Assembly (NCBI RefSeq): GCF_003721225.1
Contig: NZ_RIZI01000177.1
Location: 1-34,204, forward strand
Source: Acidithiobacillus sulfuriphilus
GTDB lineage: Bacteria; Pseudomonadota; Gammaproteobacteria; Acidithiobacillales; Acidithiobacillaceae
Length of the DNA: 34,204 bases
Reading direction: 5' to 3'
Part shown: positions 14,486 through 22,852 of the stretch, piece after piece
Numbering within the stretch: the stretch's first letter is position 1
Layout: each line of letters opens with the position of its first letter
Notes under the pieces: generated by a model
The model's input: only the letters and a program-made list of their open reading frames with translations
Told to the model about the DNA's origin: nothing
Databases searched by the model: none
Translations under genes and position numbers: made by a program

Positions 14486-15522
14486 TCGGTATCCTGCTCG
14501 TGAACCTGGGCACTCCCGACGCCCCCGAAACCGGCGCCGTGCGCCGCTACCTGCGCGAGTTTCTCAGCGATCCGCGGGTGGTTGAGATCCCCCGGCTGCT
14601 CTGGTGGCCCATCCTCAACGGCTCCATTCTCCTGACGCGCCCCGCTCGCTCGGCACGGGCCTATGCACGGGTGTGGATGCCCGAGGGATCCCCCCTCCTG
14701 GTCTACAGCCAGCGCCAGAGCGATGGCCTGGCTGCCCTGCTGCAGGAGCGCTTTCACGGTCAGGTACGGGTGGAGCTGGGCATGCGTTATGGCAACCCCG
14801 CCGTGGCCGCCGGGCTGGCCGCCCTGCGCCAACAGGGTTGCGGGCGGATTCTTCTGGTTCCCCTCTATCCCCAGTATGCCGCCGCCACCACCGCCTCCAC
14901 CTTCGATGCCGTTGCGGCGGCCTTGCGGAGACAGCGCGAGATTCCCGAGCTGCGCATGATCCGCGACTGGCACGATCACCCGGCCTATATCGCCGCCTTG
15001 GCGGGACGGGTACGCAGCTATTGGCAGGCCCACGGCCAGCCGGACCGCCTGCTGATCTCCTTCCACGGCCTGCCCGAACGCTGCGTTGCCCTGGGCGACC
15101 CCTATCGCCGCCAGTGCGAGCGCAGCACGGAACTCCTCGTGGCGGAACTGGGCTTGCCGCGGGATGCCTGGGTGCAGACCTTTCAGAGCCGCTTTGGTCC
15201 GGCCAAATGGCTGGGGCCCTATACCGACCAGACCCTGCAGTCCTTGGCGAGGGCGGGGGTGGGGCGGGTGGACTGCTTTTGCCCCGGCTTTGCCGCCGAT
15301 TGCCTGGAGACCCTGGAAGAGATCGCCATGACTGGCAAGGAAAGCTTTCTCCACGCCGGCGGCAAGGAAATGCATTACATCCCGGCCCTCAATGACGATC
15401 CGGCCTGGGTCGAGGCCCTGGCGAGCATCCTCCTTCCCCATCTGGAGGGATGGGAGCTGTCGCCCCAGACGGCAGGACCTGGGGCAGTAAAGGATTTTGC
15501 CGTTTCCGCCATGGCGGGATAA
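14482..15522 (+). CDS. hemH: Ferrochelatase
   Basis: The protein is 346 residues, a normal length. It begins GILLVNLGTPDAPE, the canonical ferrochelatase start, then YGNP (about 103-106) and VPLYPQYAAATTAST. The active-site His is H195 in ISFHGLPER, and the second catalytic region is CFCPGFAADCLETLEEI. It inserts Fe2+ into protoporphyrin IX, the last step of haem b synthesis, relevant to the haem proteins encoded at 2911-5579. ATG 14482 overlaps the stop of xth by four bases, implying coupled translation. No clear terminator follows; slyD starts 33 bp later. Confidence 0.96.
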   Translation: MIGILLVNLGTPDAPETGAVRRYLREFLSDPRVVEIPRLLWWPILNGSILLTRPARSARAYARVWMPEGSPLLVYSQRQSDGLAALLQERFHGQVRVELGMRYGNPAVAAGLAALRQQGCGRILLVPLYPQYAAATTASTFDAVAAALRRQREIPELRMIRDWHDHPAYIAALAGRVRSYWQAHGQPDRLLISFHGLPERCVALGDPYRRQCERSTELLVAELGLPRDAWVQTFQSRFGPAKWLGPYTDQTLQSLARAGVGRVDCFCPGFAADCLETLEEIAMTGKESFLHAGGKEMHYIPALNDDPAWVEALASILLPHLEGWELSPQTAGPGAVKDFAVSAMAG

Positions 15523-15555
15523 ACTACCCCTACACCCCAGCAAAGGATGCGCACC

Positions 15556-16038
15556 ATGATCGTCGCCAAGGACAAGGTTGTAACCATTGACTACACGCTC
15601 ACCGATGAAGAAGGCGAGCTCATCGACAGCTCCGAGGGCGAAGAACCCCTCATCTATCTGCACGGTCACCATGGCATCATCCCCGGTCTGGAAAATGCCC
15701 TGGCCGGACACCGTGCCGGCGACAAGGTACAAGTATCCATTCCCCCCGAAGCGGGCTATGGCGACTGGGAAGAAGACCTTGTCGAAGTGGTGGGCGTCGA
15801 GGACTTTGATGACCCCGAAGAGCTGGAAGTGGGCATGCAGTTTGAAACCATGACCGAAGAAGGCAGCAAGATGGCCACGGTGATTGATATCGAGGGCGAT
15901 GATGTCACCGTCGATCTCAATCATCCCTTGGCGGGCATGACGCTGAACTTCGACGTGACGGTGCTGGGCGTGCGCGATGCCACGGCGGAAGAGTTGGCCC
16001 ACGGGCATGTGCATGGGGCTGGCGAAGAGGCGCACTGA
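15556..16038 (+). CDS. slyD: FKBP-type peptidyl-prolyl isomerase, SlyD-like
   Basis: The protein is 160 residues from ATG 15556, preferred over ATG 15547 because AAAGGA at 15542-15547 would overlap the latter. The FKBP halves (KVVTIDYTLTDEEGELIDSS, then PLIYLHGHHGIIPGLENAL) are interrupted by the insert-in-flap chaperone domain (PPEAGYGDWEEDLVEVV… to DLNHPLAG). This is the layout of SlyD. The tail is short and only modestly metal-binding (HGHVHGAGEEAH), unlike the long His/Cys tail of E. coli SlyD. It catalyses Xaa-Pro isomerisation and chaperones nickel-enzyme or Tat substrates. Confidence 0.92.
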   Translation: MIVAKDKVVTIDYTLTDEEGELIDSSEGEEPLIYLHGHHGIIPGLENALAGHRAGDKVQVSIPPEAGYGDWEEDLVEVVGVEDFDDPEELEVGMQFETMTEEGSKMATVIDIEGDDVTVDLNHPLAGMTLNFDVTVLGVRDATAEELAHGHVHGAGEEAH

Positions 16039-16086
16039 GGCCCTCTTTCCTGATCATCGGGACGGCGACGCTTAGGGGCTTGGCGG

Positions 16087-17286
16087 ATGAATAGCGCAGG
16101 GCCGAAAAGGGTCCTGCGCGGACTGGGCCTCATGTCCGGGACCAGCGCCGACGGCGTTGATGCGGCACGTCTGGATCTGGGCACCGATGGCCGTTGCCGC
16201 TACCGCGGCTGGGTCGGCATGCCCTATCCCCCGGACCTGCGCGCTGTGGTGCTGGCCGCCAATGATGCCCTGACGGTGGAGGCCGTGGCGCGCCTGGACC
16301 GGCGCCTGGGGCAGTTCTATGGAGTTGTCGCGCGAGACGCCGTGCAAGGCCTCGGTCCCGTGGACTTTGTCGCCATCCACGGTCAGACCATCCGCCATCA
16401 GCCTGCGGGTAGCGAGGGCTTCACGGTGCAGATCGGTTCCGCTGCTGATGTCGTGGGGGCGACGGGGTTGACGGTGGTGCATGATTTTCGTCGCGCCGAT
16501 GTGGCGGCCGGAGGACAGGGGGCACCCCTGGTGCCGCCCTTTCATCAGCAGATCTTTGCCGCCCCGGAGCCGCGCCTGATCCTCAATCTGGGCGGCATGG
16601 CCAATCTTACCTGGTTGCCGGGCAGTCGTGATCCCCGTCCGGTACTGGCCTTCGATACGGGACCGGGGAATGTCCTCCTCGATGCCCTGGCGGGCCTGCA
16701 CAGCGGCGGGCGCTTCCACTGCGATCAGGAAGGACGCATGGCCCTGGCGGGGGTTGCGAACCAAGCCGTCCTGGCCGAGTGGCTGAATTGGCCCTATTTT
16801 CTGTCGCCCCCGCCCAAAAGCACCGGACGGGAAGTCTTTGGCGTGCCGTTGGTGGCGAAGCTCCTGGGGCAATGGCAGGGGCGGGTGGAAGATCTCATGG
16901 CGACCTTGCTCGCCCTCACCGCCCAATCCGTTGCCCAGGCGATACGGAGTTGGACCCCGGGGAGTCCGGAAATGCTGGTTTTTGGCGGCGGGGCAGAGAA
17001 TCCCGCCTTGCTCGCCGCCCTGCAAAGGGCGCTCCCCGCCATCCGCATCGTCCATGGTGCCCAGGCTACGGGCATCCCCAGCCAGGCCCTGGAGGCGCTG
17101 GCCTTTGCCTGGCTCGGCGCGCAATGCCTCCTAGGCCGTCCGGGGAATCTGCCGGCGGTAACCGGCGCCGCCCGGACGGTGGTGCTGGGCGGCATCCACC
17201 CCGGCGGCAACTGGTCCTTGTTGATGAAAAAGATGATTCGATATAACAATGAGTTGAAAAGCGAGTGCGACGCCATTTTATGGTGA
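16087..17286 (+). CDS. anmK: Anhydro-N-acetylmuramic acid kinase
   Basis: The protein shows the ASKHA-fold kinase signature GLMSGTSADGVDAA (residues 14-27), then AIHGQTIRHQ, a metal/substrate D in VHDFRRADVAAGGQGAPLVP, LNLGGMANLT, FDTGPGNVLLDA and FGGGAENPAL. It phosphorylates and opens 1,6-anhydroMurNAc in peptidoglycan recycling. The family normally ends soon after the GGIHPG-like motif. Here 22 more residues follow (from NWSLLMKK to CDAILW), encoded by a clearly AT-richer stretch from 17222. The extension looks non-homologous and may reflect loss of the original stop. A lytic transglycosylase in the same recycling theme is encoded at 28185. Confidence 0.93.
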   Translation: MNSAGPKRVLRGLGLMSGTSADGVDAARLDLGTDGRCRYRGWVGMPYPPDLRAVVLAANDALTVEAVARLDRRLGQFYGVVARDAVQGLGPVDFVAIHGQTIRHQPAGSEGFTVQIGSAADVVGATGLTVVHDFRRADVAAGGQGAPLVPPFHQQIFAAPEPRLILNLGGMANLTWLPGSRDPRPVLAFDTGPGNVLLDALAGLHSGGRFHCDQEGRMALAGVANQAVLAEWLNWPYFLSPPPKSTGREVFGVPLVAKLLGQWQGRVEDLMATLLALTAQSVAQAIRSWTPGSPEMLVFGGGAENPALLAALQRALPAIRIVHGAQATGIPSQALEALAFAWLGAQCLLGRPGNLPAVTGAARTVVLGGIHPGGNWSLLMKKMIRYNNELKSECDAILW

Positions 17287-17361
17287 AATTATCCTGGATT
17301 CGGCAGTTGCCGCGGGTGTTTTACGCATCATAGACGGCCGCAACGGATGGGGAGCAGAGGG

Positions 17362-18243
17362 ATGACGATAGCAGCACCCGGACAGCCGAGCGGCAGGACG
17401 GCCGTCTACGGCATCATCGGCGACCCGGTGGCGCATAGCCTGTCGCCGTGGATGCATCGCCTCTTTGCCGAACAGCAGGGGGTGGACATGGTCTACGTCC
17501 CTTTCCCCGTGCAGGCCGCGCACCTGGAGGCAGCCCTGCGCGGCCTGCCGGCCTTGGGGGTGCGCGGGGTCAACGTCACGGTCCCCCACAAGGAGGCCGT
17601 GTTGCCTTTTCTGGACGCGCTGACGCCCGAGGCCAGGGCCATCGGCGCCGTCAACACGCTGGATTTTACCCAGCAGCGCATGCGCGGCCACAATACCGAT
17701 GCCGGCGGCTTTGCGCGCGCCCTCAGCGCTGCCGCGGGAACGGACTGGCGGGGCCGGGCCGCGCTGGTCATCGGTGCCGGGGGCGCGGCCCGCGCCATCA
17801 TTTACGCCCTGGGTGTTGCCGGCTGCGCGCCGATCTTCCTGGCCAATCGCCATCTCCCCCGCGCCGCGGCCCTGGCCCGGCAATTCCCCCAGTTTCCCGT
17901 GCAACCCCTGCCCCTGGAAGCTGCGGCCCTGGCCCAGCCCTTGGCCGCAGCGACCCTGCTGGTCAATACCAGTTCCCGCGGCCTCCATGGCGAGGACCAT
18001 CCCGAGCTGGATCTGCAGCGGCTCCGCCCGGATGGCATTGTCTGCGATATCGTCTATAACCCCCTGGAAACGCCCTTGTTGCGGGCCGCCCGCCGGCTCG
18101 GCCGGCGCACTGTGGACGGTCTGGGCATGCTGGTCCAGCAAGGGGCGGAAAGTTTTCAGGGGTGGACGGGCCTGGCTCCCCAGGGCAAGGCCATTCAGGA
18201 CACATTGAGCGCATGGCTACAAACCCAGAAAGCACCGCGTTAA
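17362..18243 (+). CDS. aroE: Shikimate 5-dehydrogenase
   Basis: The protein is 293 residues from ATG 17362 (GGGGA 8 nt upstream, preferred to ATG 17347). Substrate-binding motifs are GDPVAHSLSPWMH (about 20-32) and NVTVPHKEAV with catalytic K77. D113 follows in GHNTDAGGF, and the NADP-binding VIGAGGAARAII is at 137-148. The C-terminal (DGLGMLVQQGAESFQGWTG) is also typical. It reduces 3-dehydroshikimate to shikimate. A type II dehydroquinase gene lies at 32427. The last 31 bp overlap pilB in another frame, so aroE transcription probably continues into the pilus operon. Confidence 0.95.
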   Translation: MTIAAPGQPSGRTAVYGIIGDPVAHSLSPWMHRLFAEQQGVDMVYVPFPVQAAHLEAALRGLPALGVRGVNVTVPHKEAVLPFLDALTPEARAIGAVNTLDFTQQRMRGHNTDAGGFARALSAAAGTDWRGRAALVIGAGGAARAIIYALGVAGCAPIFLANRHLPRAAALARQFPQFPVQPLPLEAAALAQPLAAATLLVNTSSRGLHGEDHPELDLQRLRPDGIVCDIVYNPLETPLLRAARRLGRRTVDGLGMLVQQGAESFQGWTGLAPQGKAIQDTLSAWLQTQKAPR

Positions 18244-19922
18244 CGCCTCTGCTGCGCGCCCTGGTGGCCAACGGCCTCGGTGAAGAGGCCCTGCTGCGCA
18301 GCACGGCGGAAAACGCAGCGCGGAGCAAAAAGCCGCTGATCTTCTCGCTGGTGGAACATGGCGCGGTCCAGCCCGCGGCCCTCATGGCCTATCTCTCCGA
18401 GCGCTACGGCGTGCCGATGCTGGACCTCAACGCCGTCGACCTGGACGAACCGGTCATGGGGCTGCTGGATCGCGGCCTCATGGAGCGCTATCAGGTCCTG
18501 CCCCTGTCCCGCCATGAAAACGTCCTCTACCTGGCCATGGCCGACCCCACGGACTTCAAGGCGGTGGAGGATGTGAAGTTCAACGCTGGCCTGCAGGTAA
18601 CCCCCATTCTCGTCGAGGCCGATAAGCTGGCGCGGGCCGTGGATGCCAGTGCCGGCAGTATGCGCGGGCGGCTGGCGGATCTGTTTGCCGAGCAGGCGGC
18701 GACCGCGGCGGAGGCGCAGGAAGAATTCGATCTGGCCAAGGTGGAGGAGGGTATCGAGGATGCGCCGGTGGTGCGCTTCGCTCAGCAGCTCCTCCTGGAT
18801 GCCATTCAACGCGGGGCTTCGGATATCCACATCGAGCCCTATGAGAAGGATGTGCGCGTACGCTATCGGATGGACGGCGTCCTCCATGACGTCCTCCACC
18901 CGCCGGTCCAATTGCGCGACGGGGTTACCTCCCGCCTCAAGATCCTCTGCCGTCTGGATATCTCCGAACGCCGCCTGCCCCAGGATGGGCGTCTGCGGGT
19001 GCGCATACCGCCGGATCGGGTGATCGATTTCCGCGTCTCCTTTCTGCCCACCACCAATGGCGAGACCATCGTCCTGCGTATTCTCGATCCCGCCAGTTCG
19101 CGGGTGGGCATCGATCAACTGGGCTTTCTTCCCGAGCAGCAAAAGGCCTTTGAAGACGCCATCCGCCGCCCCTACGGCATGATCCTGGTCACCGGCCCGA
19201 CCGGCTCCGGTAAAACCACCACGCTGTATACGGCGCTGAACATCCTGAACACCGGCGATGTGAATATCAGCACCGCCGAAGACCCGGTGGAGATCACCGT
19301 CTACGGCATCAACCAGGTCAACGTCAACGAGCGCATCGGCCTGACCTTTGCCGCAGCCCTGCGCTCCTTCCTGCGCCAGGACCCGGACATCATCATGGTG
19401 GGCGAGGTACGCGACCTGGAAACGGCGGAGACGGCCATCAAGGCCGCCCAGACCGGGCATCTGGTGCTGGCCACCCTGCATACCAATGATGCGCCCCAGA
19501 GCCTCACCCGCCTGGAGAATATGGGCATTCCCACCTACAACATCGCCGGCTCCGTGCATCTCGTCATGGCCCAGCGGCTCGCCCGCAAGCTCTGCGCTCA
19601 TTGCAAAAAACCCGCCAAGATCCCGGATCCTGCCCTCCTGGAGGCCGGTTTCCAGGCCGAGGAACTGACCGGCTGGCGGCCCATGACGGCGACGGGTTGT
19701 GAAAAGTGCAATAATACCGGCTATAAAGGGCGCCTTGGGCTCTACCAGGTGATGCCGGTGAGCGATGCGATGCGCGAGATCATCATGCGCGGCGGTACCT
19801 CCATCGACCTGGCGCGCCAGGCTGCCCAGGAGGGTGTCATCACCATGCGCCAATCGGGGCTACGGCGGGTAAAGGAAGGGGCGACCAGCCTGGATGAAGT
19901 CTTGCGGGTTACCAATTTATAA
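18213..19922 (+). CDS. pilB: Type IV pilus extension ATPase
   Basis: The protein is 569 residues from ATG 18213. It has an N-terminal GSPII_E-type domain (about 10-145). The ATPase core has Walker A GPTGSGKTTT at 328-337, Asp box AEDPVE, Walker B DIIMVGEVRD (392-401) and His box ATLHTNDA (420-427). The four-cysteine zinc site of PilB/GspE proteins, C461/C464 with C496/C499, is intact. It powers pilin polymerisation at the inner-membrane platform PilC. The start lies inside aroE. First pilus gene of the pilB-C-S-R-D run; 54 bp separate it from pilC. Confidence 0.97.
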   Translation: MATNPESTALTPLLRALVANGLGEEALLRSTAENAARSKKPLIFSLVEHGAVQPAALMAYLSERYGVPMLDLNAVDLDEPVMGLLDRGLMERYQVLPLSRHENVLYLAMADPTDFKAVEDVKFNAGLQVTPILVEADKLARAVDASAGSMRGRLADLFAEQAATAAEAQEEFDLAKVEEGIEDAPVVRFAQQLLLDAIQRGASDIHIEPYEKDVRVRYRMDGVLHDVLHPPVQLRDGVTSRLKILCRLDISERRLPQDGRLRVRIPPDRVIDFRVSFLPTTNGETIVLRILDPASSRVGIDQLGFLPEQQKAFEDAIRRPYGMILVTGPTGSGKTTTLYTALNILNTGDVNISTAEDPVEITVYGINQVNVNERIGLTFAAALRSFLRQDPDIIMVGEVRDLETAETAIKAAQTGHLVLATLHTNDAPQSLTRLENMGIPTYNIAGSVHLVMAQRLARKLCAHCKKPAKIPDPALLEAGFQAEELTGWRPMTATGCEKCNNTGYKGRLGLYQVMPVSDAMREIIMRGGTSIDLARQAAQEGVITMRQSGLRRVKEGATSLDEVLRVTNL

Positions 19923-19976
19923 TTCATTGATTTAATTGTTTTCCGGTGCGGCAGACAACCCGGAGAGGGAGTGACC

Positions 19977-21236
19977 ATGGCGCAAGCGATGCGGGGCAGG
20001 GCGAGCGGGAAGAAGCTGCGTGAGCCGAAACGGGATGTCTACAACTGGGAGGCCAAGGAGCCCAGCGGCAACCTGCGCAAGGGAGAGATGGAAGCGGCCT
20101 CGGTGGCGGTGGTGCGCGCCACCTTGCGGCGCATGGGCCTCAACCCCACTACGGTACGCAAGCAGGCCCAGCCCCTTTTTGGGGGTGGACGGGTCAAGGA
20201 AAAGGACATCGTGGTCATGACCCGGCAACTCGCCACCATGATCAACGCCGGCCTGCCCGTGGTGCAGGCCATCGACCTGCTGAGCAAGGGCACCGGCAAA
20301 AAAGGCATGCGCAAGCTGATGATGGACGTGAAGCGTCATCTGGAGGAAGGGGAGCGGCTCTCCGAGGCCTTTGCCCATTTCCCCGCCTATTTCGATCGCC
20401 TCTACGTGGCCCTGGTGGCGGCAGGCGAGATGGGCGGTATTCTCGATACCATCCTGCTCAAACTCGCCACCTACCGCGAAAAAAGCCTGGCCCTCAAGAG
20501 CAAGATCAAATCCGCCATGTTTTATCCCTCCGCCATTGTTACCGTGGCCTTCGGCGTGACGGCCATCCTCATGATCTTTGTGATTCCCCGTTTTGCGCAG
20601 TTATTCACCAGTTTTGGTGCCAACCTGCCGGTGCTCACCCAGTTCGTGATCAATGTCTCCAACGAGTTCGTGCGTTACTGGTTTCTGGTCTTCGGGATTC
20701 CCATCGGCGGCGTGGCGGCCATGATCTATGCCCATAAGCACTCGCGGCGTTTCCGGGAGGGTTGGGATCGCCTGCTCCTGCGCATGCCGGTCATTGGTGA
20801 CGTCATGCTCAAGGGCGCCATTGCCCGCTTTACCCGCACCTTCTCCACCATGCATGGCGCCGGCGTACCCATGACCGAGTCTTTGGAAACCATCGCCCGC
20901 AGCTCCGGCAATGTAGTCATCGAAAACGCCATCAGCAAGGCCCGCGATGCCGTGGCCTCAGGTACGCGACTTTCCGAGCCCTTGAAGGAAACGGGGCTTT
21001 TCCCGCCCATGGTCACGCAAATGATCGCCATCGGCGAAGAGTCGGGCGCCATGGAAGAAATGCTGGCCAAGGTGGCGGACTTCTATGAGGGCGAAGTGGA
21101 CGAGGCCGTTAACCGGATGACCAGCCTCATGGAGCCGGCCATCATGGTGGTCCTCGGCGTCATTATCGGCACCTTGGTCATTTCCATGTACCTGCCCATC
21201 TTCAAGCTGGGTGCCGTGGTGACCGGCGGCCATTGA
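19977..21236 (+). CDS. pilC: Type IV pilus inner-membrane platform protein
   Basis: The protein is 419 residues from ATG 19977 (GAGAGGGAG just upstream; the GTG at 19971 is inside that ribosome site). It has the two tandem GspF domains of PilC: the first holds VVMTRQLATMINAGLPVVQAI and a hydrophobic segment AIVTVAFGVTAILMIFVIP, and the second holds FTRTFSTMHGAGVPMTESLE. The final membrane helix is AIMVVLGVIIGTLVISMYLP. It anchors PilB and organises pilus assembly. Its stop overlaps the presumed TTG start of pilS. Confidence 0.97.
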   Translation: MAQAMRGRASGKKLREPKRDVYNWEAKEPSGNLRKGEMEAASVAVVRATLRRMGLNPTTVRKQAQPLFGGGRVKEKDIVVMTRQLATMINAGLPVVQAIDLLSKGTGKKGMRKLMMDVKRHLEEGERLSEAFAHFPAYFDRLYVALVAAGEMGGILDTILLKLATYREKSLALKSKIKSAMFYPSAIVTVAFGVTAILMIFVIPRFAQLFTSFGANLPVLTQFVINVSNEFVRYWFLVFGIPIGGVAAMIYAHKHSRRFREGWDRLLLRMPVIGDVMLKGAIARFTRTFSTMHGAGVPMTESLETIARSSGNVVIENAISKARDAVASGTRLSEPLKETGLFPPMVTQMIAIGEESGAMEEMLAKVADFYEGEVDEAVNRMTSLMEPAIMVVLGVIIGTLVISMYLPIFKLGAVVTGGH

Positions 21237-22852
21237 CGGTGGTGGTCCCGGTCGCAGGTGAGGGTGATTGGCAGCGGCTCTGGGGGATCTCTGCCTATCG
21301 GCTGCTGATCACGGCGGCCATCGCCCTCTTGGTGCAGTTGCCGGTGAGCGATACGGTCATTGATCTGGGCCGCAACGGCGCCCTGTTGCGCACCTTGACC
21401 CTGGCGGCGGCGGTTATCAGCCTCGCCTATCTGGCCGCCGTTATGCTGCGGCGGCCCGCCCAGGCGCGCCTGCACGCCTTTGTGCAGGTGGGGATCGATA
21501 CCCTGCTGGTCCTGGCCTTACTGCACTTCGGCGGGGGCTTGAACGGCCCCTTCAGCATCTTGCCCTTCCTGCTCCTGGTCTCTACGGCCAGTCTCCTGCG
21601 CGGCCAGAGCGCCTTCGTGTTTGTGTGGGTCCTCTTGGTGCTCCTGCTCATGGAATCTCTGGCCGGCGGCATGGCCCTGAATCATCCCCCCTTGGGCCAG
21701 ATCCTCATTTATGTCCTCGCCCTCATTGCGGTGGCGGTGCTGGCCGATAGCCTGGTGGCCAGCCTGGAGCGCAGTACCCGCCTGGCCAACCAGCGCGGTG
21801 CCGAAGTCCTCAATCTCAATGCCCTGAGTCGGGAGATCGTGCAGCACATGGATGTCGGGGTCCTGGTGCTGGATCAGCAGAGCCGGGTCATCCTCAGCAA
21901 TCCCATCGCCCGCCTGCTTTCGGGTTACCGGTACTGGATGGAGGCGCCCATTTCCCTGGATCTGGTGCACCCCCGTCTGGCGACGGCCGTGCGGCAGCCC
22001 ATGGGGCTGGCGGACGAGGCCACCAGCGTCGATCTGGGGACGGGTGATCCGGCCCTGGAAGCGGTCAGCCGGACGGTTGTCCTGCGCCATATCGCCTTGC
22101 CGGACAGCCCCTTCCGGCTGCTCCTCCTGCAGGATGCCTCACAGCTTCGCGCCCGGGAGCGGGAGTTGCAACTGGCGGCCCTTGGGCGTTTGGCCGCCAA
22201 TATTGCCCATGAGATCCGCAATCCCCTGAGCGCCATCCGGCACGCCGCCGGGCTTCTGGGCGAGCGCGTGCAGGAACCCGCCGCCCTGCGCCTCTGTCAT
22301 ATTCTGGAGCGCGAGGCCCTGCGCATCAACGCCATTGTCGAGTCGGTGCTGGAAATGGCGCGGCCGGGCCCTGCCCACCCCGAAGCCCTTTCCTTGCGTC
22401 CGTACCTGTCCGCCGTGGTCGAGCAGTTGCGGGAGGACCCGGTCCTCCGCCCCTTGCAGGTGGATTTGATCCTGCCGCAGGAGGATCTGGTGGCCCTTGC
22501 CGACCCCGCCCACCTCCGCCAGATCCTCTGGAATCTGCTGCACAATGCCGTGCGCCATGGCGCGGCGAGCGATGGCAGTGCGCGGCTGCAGATCTCCGTG
22601 GCGCCCTCGGACAAAGGAGAAATCGTTCTGGAGTTGCGCGACTTTGGCCCCGGTATTGACGGCGCCCTGGGTGAACGGATTTTTGAGCCTTTCTTCACCA
22701 CCGATTCGCGCGGCACCGGCCTGGGTCTGTCCATGGTACGCGAACTCCTGCGCCTCAACGGCGGACGGATCGAGACCATGAATCACCCTGGCGGGGGGGC
22801 CGTGTTCCGGCTGATCCTTCCCCAGGACGCGGCCGGGGGTAGTGACGCATGA
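21233..22852 (+). CDS. pilS: Pilus two-component sensor histidine kinase
   Basis: The 539-residue protein starts with about six hydrophobic segments (residues about 18-175). A PAS-like domain follows (about 200-300; VGVLVLDQQSRVILSNPIA). The kinase core has the H-box with H326 in NIAHEIRNPLSAIRHA, the N-box LWNLLHNAVRHG, and G-boxes DFGPGID and GTGLGLSMVREL. This is the layout of PilS, which senses pilin in the membrane and phosphorylates PilR. The frame opens at TTG 21233, overlapping the pilC stop; GTG codons at 21239 and 21242 are alternatives. The next gene encodes the cognate regulator. Confidence 0.92.
   Translation: MTVVVPVAGEGDWQRLWGISAYRLLITAAIALLVQLPVSDTVIDLGRNGALLRTLTLAAAVISLAYLAAVMLRRPAQARLHAFVQVGIDTLLVLALLHFGGGLNGPFSILPFLLLVSTASLLRGQSAFVFVWVLLVLLLMESLAGGMALNHPPLGQILIYVLALIAVAVLADSLVASLERSTRLANQRGAEVLNLNALSREIVQHMDVGVLVLDQQSRVILSNPIARLLSGYRYWMEAPISLDLVHPRLATAVRQPMGLADEATSVDLGTGDPALEAVSRTVVLRHIALPDSPFRLLLLQDASQLRARERELQLAALGRLAANIAHEIRNPLSAIRHAAGLLGERVQEPAALRLCHILEREALRINAIVESVLEMARPGPAHPEALSLRPYLSAVVEQLREDPVLRPLQVDLILPQEDLVALADPAHLRQILWNLLHNAVRHGAASDGSARLQISVAPSDKGEIVLELRDFGPGIDGALGERIFEPFFTTDSRGTGLGLSMVRELLRLNGGRIETMNHPGGGAVFRLILPQDAAGGSDA

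Noticed and set aside
14314..16035. 573-codon open frame on the minus strand opposite hemH and slyD
   Set aside because: Its product is low-complexity and Gly/Gln/His-rich with no family motifs; hemH and slyD on the plus strand are unmistakable.
18240..19853. 537-codon open frame on the minus strand opposite pilB
   Set aside because: GC-rich shadow of pilB; no recognisable domain, and pilB has all its motifs in the other frame.
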